From Ceratothoa steindachneri (taxonomy: Eukaryota; Arthropoda; Malacostraca; Isopoda; Cymothoidae), in assembly GCA_963969495.1 (NCBI GenBank), contig OZ018323.1, forward strand, positions 82,903,332-82,967,331: 64,000 bases of DNA, given 5' to 3'. How positions within the stretch are numbered: position 1 is the stretch's first letter; each line of letters begins with the position of its first letter. Both the position numbers and the translations under genes were made by a program. Positions 1-9,981 of the stretch are shown piece after piece. Below the pieces are notes generated by a model. It did not search any database and was not told the DNA's origin. It worked only from the letters and a program-made list of their open reading frames with translations.

Positions 1-129
1 TGTAGTAAAACGAAAATATAAACAAACTATTTTAATCCCCTAAATAATTCCAATCTATTAAAGAGATTTTTCCCTAAGAGTTACAAACTTTAATATATCT
101 CTTTTTCAAAATTCTTTAAAGTTTGATAA

Positions 130-605
130 TAAAAAGTGCCGAAGTCTTTAATTGCCCATGTGGTTTCTTATAGACAAGAAAAAAATTATAATCTGTCGGT
201 TATATGTCAGGAGTGTATGTAGATGAAGCAGTTGTTACCAGCCTAAGGTACTAAGCATGTATTTCACTAGAGGAGCGGTGTGCAGTCGATGGTCGTCCTG
301 AAGGAACGCGACAACTTTGCTATTAACTCTCGTAGGTTGTTTTCGGATTAGTTCTTGTGAAACTATTTAATTGTGTGTAAAATACCTCACCTGTAATCGT
401 TGTTATTGGTGGTATCAACTCGTAATGCACAATACCATTGATATTGCATCTCACACGCCGCATGAACTTCTGTTGAACAAATCTGGTCGTCTTGTTTGTG
501 GTCAAACTTCGCCCGAAGATAACCAAGCGCGTCAACACTTCAGATTGTCAGATGATCCTAAAATGGTTATTTTTTTGGTGTGAAAGAAGTGACCAATTTC
601 CCGAA
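130..605 (-). pseudogene. mariner-type transposase remnant
   Basis: Broken DDD transposase of the mariner superfamily, which cuts and pastes DNA at TA sites. Read on the minus strand, the best stretch (323-538) contains NINGIVHYELIPP, matching the conserved block after the first catalytic Asp in mariners (typically WDI-x-G-x-x-HYELLPP). Further down, in other frames, come QDDHRLH at the position of the second-Asp motif (HDNARPH-like) and DIxPTDYNFFL, matching the third-Asp motif (PDLAPSDYHLF). The pieces lie in more than one frame with stops, so it is dead. The N-terminal helix-turn-helix region is not recognisable and I see no terminal inverted repeats. Mariner identity is well supported; the subfamily is not. 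Confidence 0.72.
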
Positions 606-1229
606 TCAGTATCTTTTTTTTTCAATTTGGTGCAAATGCTGACAAATAGCTTCTTCACTTGTATTGAATTTTACTGCAAAGCAGTTTTCAACACATCATC
701 ATTAATGCTTCCAAGTTTTATTGTATCAGAGTTAGTTTAGTTAGATTTAAAGTTGAATCATCTGCATACCGTTTGTTATTTCTCTCCCAGAAGCTCAATT
801 GCGTGCTGGTAACTCTTTATTTTCAATCGTATCAAAGCATTTAACGATGATTTCTTAGGTGAAAAGGGATACAACTGGAGCGCAAGCTCATTTTAATTAA
901 CCATTTTTCCATGCTGTATTTTGTCCTGGTTAAAAGTTCTTATCTGGGATTTCTATTAAATTACATTAAAATTCACAAAATATTGATTTATCCGGTTTTT
1001 AAATGTGTTAATCAAAGTAATTTCTATTGTTTATCATCTTAGACTCATATTTCAATGAAGCGAAAAAATGTTGACTTCTAATTGTATTGAAGCGGTTATT
1101 TATTAATTGGATTTTATTAGATTTGGGCCTATGTTGCTTTTTATTTATGCTGACTTTTAGGCTAGTTAAACATGAGATATTTTACTGAAATCCATACTGT
1201 CTATTCTGAATGTCATTATTTTATATCCA
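606..1229. other. no gene recognised
   Basis: AT-rich sequence without a convincing reading frame. It may hold more decayed LINE sequence continuing from the adjoining reverse-transcriptase remnant, but no motif is firm. Confidence 0.4.
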
Positions 1230-1460
1230 GAAAATAGACTAATTGCAGATTTTAAAAGTCGGGTTAATGGGTCGGTAGTTACACTGATCAGCTTTGCTCC
1301 CTTTTGAAGATCTGCGTCACATTAGCCCTATTAAATTCTTGGGTCATACGATTATTAGTCGACTGTTTGAAGAATGTGCATTAGTATTCAACTAATTCTC
1401 CGCTTTGAGTTTTTGTTTTCCCATTAAGTCTATAGGACCGGGTGTCAATCTTTCTCTTTT
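1230..1460 (-). pseudogene. LINE reverse transcriptase scrap
   Basis: A short decayed piece of a CR1-like non-LTR reverse transcriptase. On the minus strand at about 1288-1335 it reads RANVTQIFKREQS, matching the conserved block KxANVTPIFKKGxK that precedes the NYRPISLT motif of CR1-group LINEs. A degenerate acidic/Asn-rich stretch upstream fits the linker before that block. No catalytic motif is present and stops interrupt it. The match is short, so the family assignment is moderate. Confidence 0.55.
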
Positions 1461-3078
1461 AATAAGAGAACCCTTTCCAGGTTGAATGAATAGGATATCG
1501 TAGGATCTATTCATATTCACCATCACTTTTTCCTACATTGTCTTTTTTCCTCATTATTTCCTTTTCGTCCCTAACCTCTTTGTTCGCAAAACAACCACCC
1601 GCAAGATTAAAGGCGCAACCCATGCCCAGATCTTTTAATCCCTTTAGGTACTGCAAAAGGAGCAATCAGCTAAACTCCATTCAAGATGGAGTACGGCAGG
1701 ATGCCTGAAAGTGAGAGTGTAAAGGCTCGTGTCCTCGTTCTCTCCTTTATAGGCACTGTACCACAGGTGATTTTAATTCTTGTTGTCTCTGTGCCAAGCA
1801 AATGACCCTATTCACCGCTCCCAGGAATTAGGTTCAGGACGCTGGATCGGGCGAATTATACTTAAATGGCTTAATATAAACTGAGTTGGACGCTCCTTTG
1901 CGGTCTCGATTATATTACTCTGGTCTAATGTTGAAATCGAGGATTATGCGAGTTGGCTGCTCTTATGAAGCAAGGGAGAGTTCGCTTTCTCCTTCGCAAA
2001 AGTTGTGGTAGATTTTACTCATTGGATGCTTATGGTTTGTTTAAGTCTTGAAGTGATATACTTAGTCAGCCTACTCTTGAAGTAGTCCAGAGTGGTCGGG
2101 GACTAGATTTGAAACTTAACTCTCTCCTTTTGGTCCCTGAGGACTTTTAGAGTGACGAGTTTTGTCGTTATTAATAAATTATTGTTGTTCTCTATCTTTA
2201 TTTATTATTCCTTTGCCTTCCACTTTATCTACCTGGTTCTACTTCTCTTTAATTTATGTTCAAGAAGATTACCCGGTTCTTAGCTCTACCATCCTCAGTA
2301 ATGGGGTACGATGATGTGAGTAGGGCAATAACAGGATAGCATTACGTGTTATAAAATGACAGTCAGTGTTGTGTGTAGCTCACCCAATAGTTTCCTCTTT
2401 AGTCCACCCTTATTACGCACTTTTGTCAACTTCTTACTTCGACTAACTTCACCAATTTCTTGCCAACCACTTTCGGGCGGAAAATAACAATACGGAAAAT
2501 AAATACGGCAGTTGGTAGACTGAGTGTCTTAGGCAGCAGTAATGTCTAGCCATACGAAGCCCTTAAGAGTGCCTAAATTCAGTGCCTTGAATTTGAGAGA
2601 TCCTTAATAAAGCTGCGTCTGTGGCAATGGCATTTGAGGAGTGTCAAGCACTCCTCGAGTGCAATTCAAAGGTCTCAGTCCAGCTATTTAATTGTTTTCT
2701 CTTTTTCGGGTCTTATTTGGTTCTCTCTGGGTTTACGGTTCTTTCGTAGTTCTTTTCTTAATCTCCGTTTTAACATACATTTATTTATTTCATTTCATTT
2801 CTTATTTTTTACATTCGTTTGATGTTTTTGTAATGATTTTTCTCGTATTTTTAACTCTTATTCCAGCAATAATTTAATTCTTTTTTCCTATTTATTGATT
2901 TGTTTGCTTTCCTTTCCTCATTTTTTCTTTAATCGATTATCCTATTTCTTCCATTTTTCTCCTTATCTCTTCGCTTACTTTAATTGGTTTTTATTTTATC
3001 TGTAGTACTTTCATTCATTTTTTTCATTTAGTCCCTTTTCTTTAAGCCCTACGGTTTATCTTAATTTCTTTATTTATT

Positions 3079-3079
<1 letters not shown>
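1461..3079. other. no gene recognised
   Basis: About 1.6 kb with no identifiable coding sequence. The part from about 2680 to 3075 is very T-rich on the plus strand (runs of TTTCTT and TTTATT). Short open frames there are compositional and I do not call them genes. Confidence 0.45.

Positions 3080-3134
<55 letters not shown>
3080..3134. repeat. (TA)n array
   Basis: About 55 bp of TA dinucleotides with one G interruption. It adjoins the 3' side of a PLE-type tail that reads on the minus strand. Confidence 0.95.
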
Positions 3135-3138
<4 letters not shown>

Positions 3139-4645
3139 GCTCGACGTTGTTTCGGTGCTCCACAGAGAATATCATCAGAGACTGAAAGAGAAAAAAATTA
3201 ATTAATACTAAAATCATTAAACTGGATTATATGGTGGTTAAAAAGTATGGATATATATTTGTGGCAAATATATAGTCTGAATGCAAGCATTAGAAGAAAA
3301 TATTACACCCCTCTCCCCAAATTAAATATATAAATCGGCCCTTAAAAAAGATAAATAATATGAATTTATAAAAATAGAGACACAATGATAAGAAACAAAC
3401 CTCTATTAAATAACTAGTTACAAACAATGCTATTAAAGAGAAAGAATTAAAGCTATTAAAATTATAAGTAAATTGCATCGTAACAAAGGAACTAGTAACA
3501 AGCATTAATAATAAAAGTTTGTTCACACGGTTTATTGGTTGGTGCTTTGGTGGTTTGTTTGGTTGGACTATGGGTATTTAAGATCGGTTGGTTAGACTGC
3601 GGGTAATAATATAATTGAAGAGCCGCAATCATTAAATTCTGGGTGTAGTCATTTAATCAACAAAGACTCAAGTTTGTTTTTTTTTCATTCAGGTGTTGTT
3701 GAAGCAGATGATATGATAGTGAAAGGGTCTGGATTTAGTGGATGTTGGTATTTTCTGAATGTTTTCCGATAGAAGAAACCTCCTGCTTAAACACGGGAGC
3801 GCCTGTTCTGTTAGACAAACTCACCTGCTTAGCAATTCTGCATTTTAGTTGTAAGCCAGTTTGGTCCATATATCGACTATGGCAGTTGGTGCACTTAAGA
3901 TTATTAACGACACAGGTTTTCAATTCAATGTGAAGAACTATTTATAAATGAAAAATGAATGTAAAGAATCAGATTTGGAATTAATACTGAAAAACTTAAC
4001 CTTGTGGAAATTCTTTATTGAGGGTAATAAGAAGTTTATAAAACTTGGATGTTAGATTCTTAAGATTAGTAAACCTTAGAAAAAAATTTTTGTTTTCGAA
4101 CAGTTGGTGCATCGGTTTTAAGATAATATACTTTTGAGGAAAATGTGGACAATAATATTTCAAAAATAAAATTCGGATAGTAATTAAAAGTAAAGAAATC
4201 CTTAAAAAAACATTTCCTCTTGACAGGCTAATTAGTATGAACAAATATGGTAAAATCTAAAAATAAAACTTTTAATGATAGCAAACTTGATATGATCATA
4301 AGAACCACTGGAAAAATGAGCGCATAATTTGCTAGCCATGGGATTTCTATGAGTAGAGGTATCAAAATAAACCTACTCGAAAAGCATTGAAATAGGATAT
4401 TCTGGGGTTTTTTCTGTTTCCTTGGAAAACTTTATACTCAGGTGATGTTACTTAATATAATTTAAAAATAAGAGGGTATTCCACTTATGTTAGAAGAGAT
4501 TAAAGAATCACCAATGTAATCTTTTAAGACAATTAGTTTTAATTTTGAAAGAGTTTTTCGCCTAGGGATTTTCATGGTGGTACAAAAGGTTAATGGGCCT
4601 AATGGGGAGCCCCTGGTTATACATTTATGTTGTAATTAAAGGTCG
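3135..4645 (-). mobile_element. Penelope-like element, decayed 3' half
   Basis: Remnant of a Penelope-like retroelement (reverse transcriptase plus GIY-YIG endonuclease). In minus-strand order: at 4640-4480 a frame with NQGLPIRPINLLYHHENP, resembling the PLE block around MGSPLGPxLANxF; at 4244-3996 a basic linker-like frame; at 3923-3735 a GIY-YIG-like domain with LKCTNCHSRYMDQTGLQLKC, where CxxC and YxxQTGxxLKxR are typical of PLE endonucleases. The 3' end (3185-3135) reads CTGATGATATTC then CACCGAAACAACG and runs into (TA)n. The GIY-YIG part is the best evidence; the RT part is weak. Multiple frames and stops mean it is inactive. Confidence 0.62.
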
Positions 4646-5030
4646 TTGTTAAAAAGAAATATTATATCACCCATCATCTTTTTTGCAATCATTTATTGTA
4701 TGCACAAGACGCATACAAATGGTGTTTATTTCGCTCCGATCCTATCTGCAATTAAACTCCTAACTTCAAAGGAGAAAATCGTGGTACCTTTCATTGATCG
4801 ATTCCGGCATAACCTTTTTACTCTAGGAGACTTTCCATTTCGCTAAATACAAATGTTGGTGAACTTCGTTATATTGATTTTTTTTATCGCTATAATCGAT
4901 ATAGAATCGTTATTTACCAACATTATTGTACATGAAACTTAGGATATTATTGCAGATCTTCTTCTCCAAGAGTACAAATCAATTTGGGGGTATAACTAAA
5001 TTATTTCTTAAGCTATTTAAAATTGGCCAG
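4646..5030. other. no gene recognised
   Basis: AT-rich spacer between the PLE remnant and a minisatellite. A 66-codon open frame exists but has no recognisable motif. Confidence 0.4.
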
Positions 5031-5195
5031 TTTGGCGCACACCCCTTTCAGCCTAAGACCCTTTTCGGCGCATACCATTTTCAGCGCAGACCCTATTCGG
5101 CGTCGAACATTTTCGGCGCAGACCCTATTTGGCAAAGACCCTTTTCAGTGCAGACCATTTTCGGCCTAGACCCTGTTCGGCGCAGACCTTGGTGC
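5031..5195 (+). repeat. degenerate minisatellite, unit ~18 bp (TTTTCGGCGCAGACCCTA type)
   Basis: Eight to nine imperfect copies of an ~18-bp unit built on CGGCGCAGACCCTATT, with variants such as CGGCGTCGAACATTTT and CGGCCTAGACCCTGTT. Its GC-rich units stand out from the AT-rich surroundings. A second array of the same unit, inverted, lies at 13258-13400. Confidence 0.85.
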
Positions 5196-5489
5196 AATTT
5201 TTAAAGTGAACCAGATCTACTCGTGAGCGACGGCTTTCGTTCTTTCGTTTGTTTTCAAACATATTCAAAACTATAGGACCAATTTCTGCCAAATTTGGTG
5301 GACCACTAGAGCATAAGCCTAGAAGGAAGCTGTTAGGTATTATTGCCATGGTAAATTGGTGGAGATTATGTAATCGCTAACATATTTTAATTTGTTTGTT
5401 CACAAAAGTGCACGAAAACTAATCCCCCGATATAGAAATGAAGCATATTACACGCATATTAGGATATTGCTAGTGTAATATATTATATT

Positions 5490-6869
5490 TGTCGTAGAAT
5501 GACTCCCGACGATACCATATATTACACTATTCGTTGAGGGAACTTCCTTAATTATCTTTAGAGTGCGTTACTGTCTGGCGGCCGATATTATGTATCTTCG
5601 ATATGCTTAAGAAGTGGAACTGAGCTCAAGGATAATAATATTGCTATCATTAATAAAATAGAGTTTTATTAATAATAACTATAAACAATACACAAAAACG
5701 GAAAATATTGACATAAACAGAATGGAAAGGGTCGTGGAGACTCGGGCTAATCCGAGGATTTAAGGGATTAAAAAAGGTAAAACAAATATAGAGTTAAAGA
5801 GATGGGATGGTTCGATAAACAATTTAAAGCACAGGATAGAATTGACAAAAGGGATCAATACTCAAAAGGTGACGTTTGGCTTACGTAACTTTTCATTAGG
5901 GTGCAGTGGAAGGTACTTGAAGGAATATTCGGTCCGCTGGCGAGTTCCAGCCGAAGGGGGGGGGGATAAAAGGATCCTGACGAGGCATCTTGGGAAGGAG
6001 AACCGTTTCTCGACGAACGGCTTGAAGAACAATGGCTGTTCTAGGTTGTTCTCTTCTGAACAAAGGGGGGGATGAGAACCGTCTCTTGTCTACGGGCTCA
6101 AGAACAATGGTTGTTCTAATGTTGTTCTCCTTGAACAACAGGGGGGGTGAGAACCGTTTCTTAGTGAAGGGCTCAAAACGAACAATGGCTGTTCTAGGTT
6201 GTTCTCTTCTGAACAAAGGGGGGGATGAGAACCGCCTCTTGTCTACAGGCTCAAGAACAATGGCTGTTCTAATGTTGTTCTCCTTGAACAACAGGGGGGG
6301 TGAGAACCGTTTCTTGGCGAAGGGCTCAAAACGAACAATGGCTGTTCTAATGCTGTTCTCCTTGAACAACAGGGGGGGGGGATGAGAACCGTTTCTTAGC
6401 GAAGGGCTCAAAACGAACAATGGCTGTTCTAATGCTGTTCTCCTTGAACAACAGGGGGGGATGCCTTGGGGACTTGTCGTCGGAAAGGCTCGAACCTTTG
6501 GCACTCAAGGAATATTGTCCTTTCGCGACGAAAATCTGGATCTCCAATCTGATCTTAGTGGTAAAGTTTCCATATAAATAGCCAGGACATCTCCTTGGCG
6601 TGGGGGAAAATGGAGTGGAAGCTTGGAGGGAACGCACAGCCGGGCCGGGGAACAATGCCTTATCTGTTCATAAGCCTAACTCGATCTGGCGAGGTCGGCG
6701 TATGGGGGCGAACGGGGGGGACGATAACCTCCTTGTTTAAACATTGGCATCCGGTAGCTGAGATAAGACTCCAAGCCTCGTATCGAAGATGCACGTGGGC
6801 AGCATCGTGGTTTTAAATAATACGGGGTAGGAGTTGAAATTAAACGCAGCTTCAACACGTTCTATCACA
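5490..6869 (-). repeat. 3' LTR of the Gypsy-like element
   Basis: 1,380-bp long terminal repeat, TG...CA bounded (plus strand starts TGTCGTAG, ends TATCACA). It matches the copy at 9982-11437 nearly base for base but lacks about 77 bp present there (joined at about 6521). It contains a six-unit GC-rich tandem array. AATAAA on the minus strand (complement of TTTATT near 5665) is a candidate polyadenylation signal, and TATTTATATG (complement near 6573) a candidate TATA box. Confidence 0.93.
5998..6460. repeat. six ~77-bp tandem units inside the 3' LTR
   Basis: Six units each starting GAGAACCGT and ending in a run of seven or more G. Units alternate between two types: one with GGTTGTTCTCTTCTGAACAAAG and one with TGTTCTCCTTGAACAACAG. 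Each holds AGAACA-N5-TGTTCT, and the second type holds the perfect hairpin GTTGTTC-TCCTT-GAACAAC. The open frames here on both strands are by-products of the repeat and are not genes. Confidence 0.9.
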
Positions 6870-7320
6870 CCCCTCCATTCCAGGGGAAGTTGTCACTTCG
6901 AAAAAAAAAGAGAGAAGGGACAACGATAGATCTCCGTTGTGGGGAACTCGTTTTCTTGTACCAACCGTACCTTCCTGCACCTAACTAGTATTACCTCAAT
7001 ACATATGATTATTTTGATCTTTAGATTACAGGGGAAAATAACCTTTAATACAACTTAATCAAAGAAAAAAAAAGGGCATGGAACAATGAAATGATATAAA
7101 CTTAGTACATACGGGACAAAATAATTTATACGTAAATTAATAAGAACAAATATATAGACATACAAAAAATTAGACATTGAGCGTTACAAAATTCAGACAT
7201 ATACATTAATTAATTATATTACAAAAGAATCTTAAATTAAGTCGTACAAGACGGTATATACCTACATGGAGATACTAATCCTATGAATACAATTATTCTA
7301 CGCTATTCGGTAACGCATTT
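6870..7320 (-). other. internal noncoding region with polypurine tract
   Basis: The stretch between the RNase H end and the 3' LTR. On the minus strand GGAATGGAGGGG directly precedes the LTR start TGTGATAG and is the likely polypurine tract that primes plus-strand DNA synthesis. No integrase motif (HHCC zinc finger or DDE) is visible in any frame, so the integrase gene has been lost. Confidence 0.7.
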
Positions 7321-7321
7321 C

Positions 7322-8330
7322 TACTGAGGGCGTCAGCGACCTAGTTATCGGAACCTTTTATCTAATTTATTTTAAACTGATACTCTTGCAAGAGTAAACT
7401 CCAGCGCATGATGCGGCCGTTTGAGTGTCTCAAATTCCTAATATAGGCTAACGGACGGTGGTCGGTTCCTATTTGAAATTCTTTACATATCAAGTACAGC
7501 TTGAATTTGTCTATGACCCAGATAATTGATAGAGCTATCTTTTCTCTAGTGGCATATCTCTTTCCGCGTGGTAATAATTGATGACTAGCATATGCAACTG
7601 GATGACTCGTTCTGTCATCCACGTATTGAAGGAGTACACCTCCAATGCCCTCGTTGATCACGTCGGTCTTAACCCCAAAAGATTTTTCCGGGCTGGGCAA
7701 CTTTAAAATGGGGGCAGAAATGAACTTACTTTTGAGCTGATTAAAATGGGAAACAGCGACATCATTCCAACGTAAACGATCGGGGAAATTCTTTTCCTGA
7801 AGGGGGCATAGGGGGGCCAAAATTGCAGCGAAATTCGGAACAAATCGCTGATAGGGAGAAGCTGATCCTAGGAACGATCTTAATGGCTTCTTTTTAATCG
7901 GGAGGGGCATGTGGGCGATTGCCTTAATCTTGTTCTCGTGGGGACCTAACTTGTTTTGTCCTATTTTGAAACCCAAATATTTGATGGTTTCGTGGGCAAA
8001 CTGGCATTTGCTGGGGCCAATGGTGAGGCCATTTTCACGCAGTTGCTCGAAAAGAGCTAATAGGGTGGGTAAATGGTGATTCCATTTAATTAGTTCTTGT
8101 AGCTGACTCTTCTGACGTGGTGTCAGCTGCGCGTCACTATCCAGGTCAGAGGGTTCCAAAGACTCGCCTGGTAGGGAAGGAGGAGGGTAATCGGCATCAG
8201 GTTGGATGCACACTGTCTGGATTACATTAAGGGACTCCGCGGGGCAATCCTCTTCAAGCGCCGATGCTTCGTCCAGTTCTACGAAGGTATCTCCATGGGC
8301 GCGTTGGGGGTTCCTTTTTTCTTGGGGTCC
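7322..8330 (-). pseudogene. pol: Gypsy pol remnant: partial RT + RNase H
   Basis: The reading frame is open from the gag overlap (about 8330) to 7362. It begins with the pre-RT linker (LTPRQKSQLQELIK) and jumps straight to the RT thumb side (LFEQLRENGLTIGPSKCQF, then KYLGFKIG). The palm domain with the catalytic Y/F-x-DD is deleted. RNase H follows: KTDVINEGIGGVLLQ (normally TDAS), YATREKIALSIIW (normally ...EKELLAIVW) and GTDHRPLAYI. After 7362 the frame continues to VADALS at 7322 but with two TAG stops. Typical Gypsy RT has about 200 residues between the linker and the thumb. No integrase follows. The pol frame lies -1 to gag. Confidence 0.88.
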
Positions 8331-9616
8331 AGGGACAGTCTCCTGTCCTTGTCTGGGGCCTTATCACCTAAGGGTTTTAGTGATTCACACTCCTCTTTTG
8401 CCGTCCTAAAGTCCTGGTTAGGGGTCTCCGAGAAATCGGACGGTATCGGGGTTCTTATGGGGACGGGCTCCTGGGCTTCTTTCTTATCTCGGCCTTGAGG
8501 AAGGGCGGCCTGAAACACAGGGTTGAAACTTACTTGGGGGCTCTGTCCTATAAGTACGGAACAGAATTGTATGGGTGCTACAATGACTTCAGCCCAGCCA
8601 TTATAATATTGACACTGCAGGTAACATCTAGCGACGGGGAATCGGTTCGCCCGCCCAAGTTGGTCATGTACCACCGCAAATTTTTCGTGGTTAGAGGCCA
8701 CTGGGAGGAGTTCGTCGGACACGATGAAGCACGTACATCCTGTGTCCCTGACGAGAGTCAATACTCGGCAGCTGTCCACGCTGCCCTCCTCATATTTCAA
8801 AGTTCCCGATGAACTTTTACCAAAAACAAAATTTACCTGGTGGCCTGACGGAGGGGGAGAAGTTTCTGCTTGGGTCTGCACCACCGGGGGAGCCGGGGTT
8901 GCATTAATCTGGTGAACTTGGTGGGCTGGTCCGCTTTTAAGCCTAGAATTTTGGGGGCAATTCCAGCTCATGTGGTTTTCTACACCACAGGTGAAGCATA
9001 TGGTTGGTCGCTTCGGGAAGAGAGATGGAGGAGAAGTCTTAACGGGAGGTTTGGAGTCCCGTTGTTTGTTTTGGGGAAAGAAGTTTTGGGGTTTTACGGG
9101 GCTCGGAAACTTTGTCAGCTTTCCTGGGAAGGAGCGCGAATCCTTCCTTCTTTCTTCTCGTTGTATTTCTCTTTCTCGTTCCTCTCGTTGTTTTTCTCTT
9201 TCTCGTTCTTCTCGTTGTATTTTTCTTTCTCGTTCTTCTTGTTGTATTTCTCTTTCTCGTTCCTCTCGTTGTTTTTCTCTTTCTCGTTCTTCTCGTTGTA
9301 TTTTTCTTTCTCGTTCTTCTCGTTGTATTTCTCTTTCTCGTTCCTCTCGTTGTTTTTCTCTTTCTCGTTCTTCTCGTTGTATTTTTCTTTCTCGTTCCTC
9401 TCGTTGTATTTCTCTTTCTCGTTCCTCTTGTCGGATTACTCTTTCCCTTTCTCTTTCTACCTCTTTTCTTTGATATTTTTCTTCAATCCGAGCTAGTTTA
9501 ATCTGATGGTGAAGGTACACTTGTCTTATCCATTCCTCTCTTATGTACTTAATTAGTTCTTTTCTGGAAAGTCCCAAGGATTCTCCTTGCGCTTTAAAGA
9601 ATTCAAACTGAGTCAT
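8279..9616 (-). CDS. gag: Gag-protease polyprotein of the Gypsy-like element
   Basis: Open frame of 445 residues from the ATG at 9616 (MTQFEFFKAQ). Gag coats the RNA and builds the particle; the protease cleaves the polyprotein. Residues ~45-160 are an extremely charged Arg/Glu/Gln repeat (EREIQREERE units) expected to be helical or coiled coil. Residues ~207-220 form a zinc knuckle, CFTCGVENHMSWNC, exact CX2CX4HX4C. Residues ~288-300 contain VRDTGCTCFIV, the aspartic-protease active site DTG. The frame has no stop, unlike its pol neighbour. Gypsy capsid sequence between the N-terminus and the knuckle is not evident, so the charged repeat may have replaced part of it. Pol follows in the -1 frame, with an A-run (AAGAAAAAAGG, ~8313-8323) in the overlap as a possible slip site. 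Confidence 0.88.
   Translation of the reverse strand: MTQFEFFKAQGESLGLSRKELIKYIREEWIRQVYLHHQIKLARIEEKYQRKEVERERERVIRQEEREREIQREERERKIQREEREREKQREEREREIQREERERKIQREEREREKQREEREREIQQEERERKIQREEREREKQREEREREIQREERRKDSRSFPGKLTKFPSPVKPQNFFPQNKQRDSKPPVKTSPPSLFPKRPTICFTCGVENHMSWNCPQNSRLKSGPAHQVHQINATPAPPVVQTQAETSPPPSGHQVNFVFGKSSSGTLKYEEGSVDSCRVLTLVRDTGCTCFIVSDELLPVASNHEKFAVVHDQLGRANRFPVARCYLQCQYYNGWAEVIVAPIQFCSVLIGQSPQVSFNPVFQAALPQGRDKKEAQEPVPIRTPIPSDFSETPNQDFRTAKEECESLKPLGDKAPDKDRRLSLDPKKKGTPNAPMEIPS
9155..9435. repeat. ~30-bp minisatellite encoding the Gag charged repeat
   Basis: About nine tandem 30-bp units (plus strand: TCTCGTTGTATTTCTCTTTC and variants with TTTTTC) inside gag. The unit keeps frame with multiples of three, so the protein repeat EREIQREERE / ERKIQREERE / EREKQREERE can grow or shrink without frameshift. 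Confidence 0.9.
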
Positions 9617-9981
9617 CTTTGCACTTGGGGGCGCACTAGTCAACAAACTAAAATTCCTCGCAACAAGAATTATGCCTCTATAGAATTAGCCTACCTAAAT
9701 ATGGGCACTGACCTATTCGTACTTGGTTTCTCAATCTAAATAACCACTGACTAAAATCACAAAAAAAACACAAACAAATTATTATAACCGTTCCTTGAGC
9801 TACTCCAGCTTCTTAAGTTTCAAAAAAAAAGGGAGATAGCAATCGTTAAAACAAAAGGGAACTACTATATTCTATTATTATAACGAATAACACTATGCTT
9901 TACTCGACTGAGACCAGTGTTTGCAAAGATATAGCGTTAAACCCCACACCTGATACCAAATTAAATAGTATATATAATATA
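9617..9981 (-). promoter_or_regulatory. retrotransposon leader with candidate primer-binding site
   Basis: Untranslated leader between the 5' LTR and gag. On the minus strand TTGGTATCAGGTGTGGGG (9941-9960 complement) starts with TGG, the complement of a tRNA CCA end, and is the best primer-binding candidate. It sits about 22 bp inside the LTR edge, separated by TA-rich sequence, whereas Gypsy elements usually have the site within a few bases. The gap may be a small TA expansion. The matching tRNA is not identified. Confidence 0.45.

Noticed and set aside
5030..5200. CRISPR-like array of short GC-rich repeats
   Set aside because: Units are contiguous and degenerate without unique spacers, and the context is animal transposon DNA.
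5896..6655. Overlapping 100-200 codon frames on both strands in the LTR (and the same at 10334-11223)
   Set aside because: They follow the 77-bp tandem units in register; their protein text is only the repeat, and they occur identically in both LTRs without domains.
8870..9501. Plus-strand Phe/Leu/Ser-rich frames that look like membrane proteins
   Set aside because: They are the antisense of the Arg/Glu repeat in gag.
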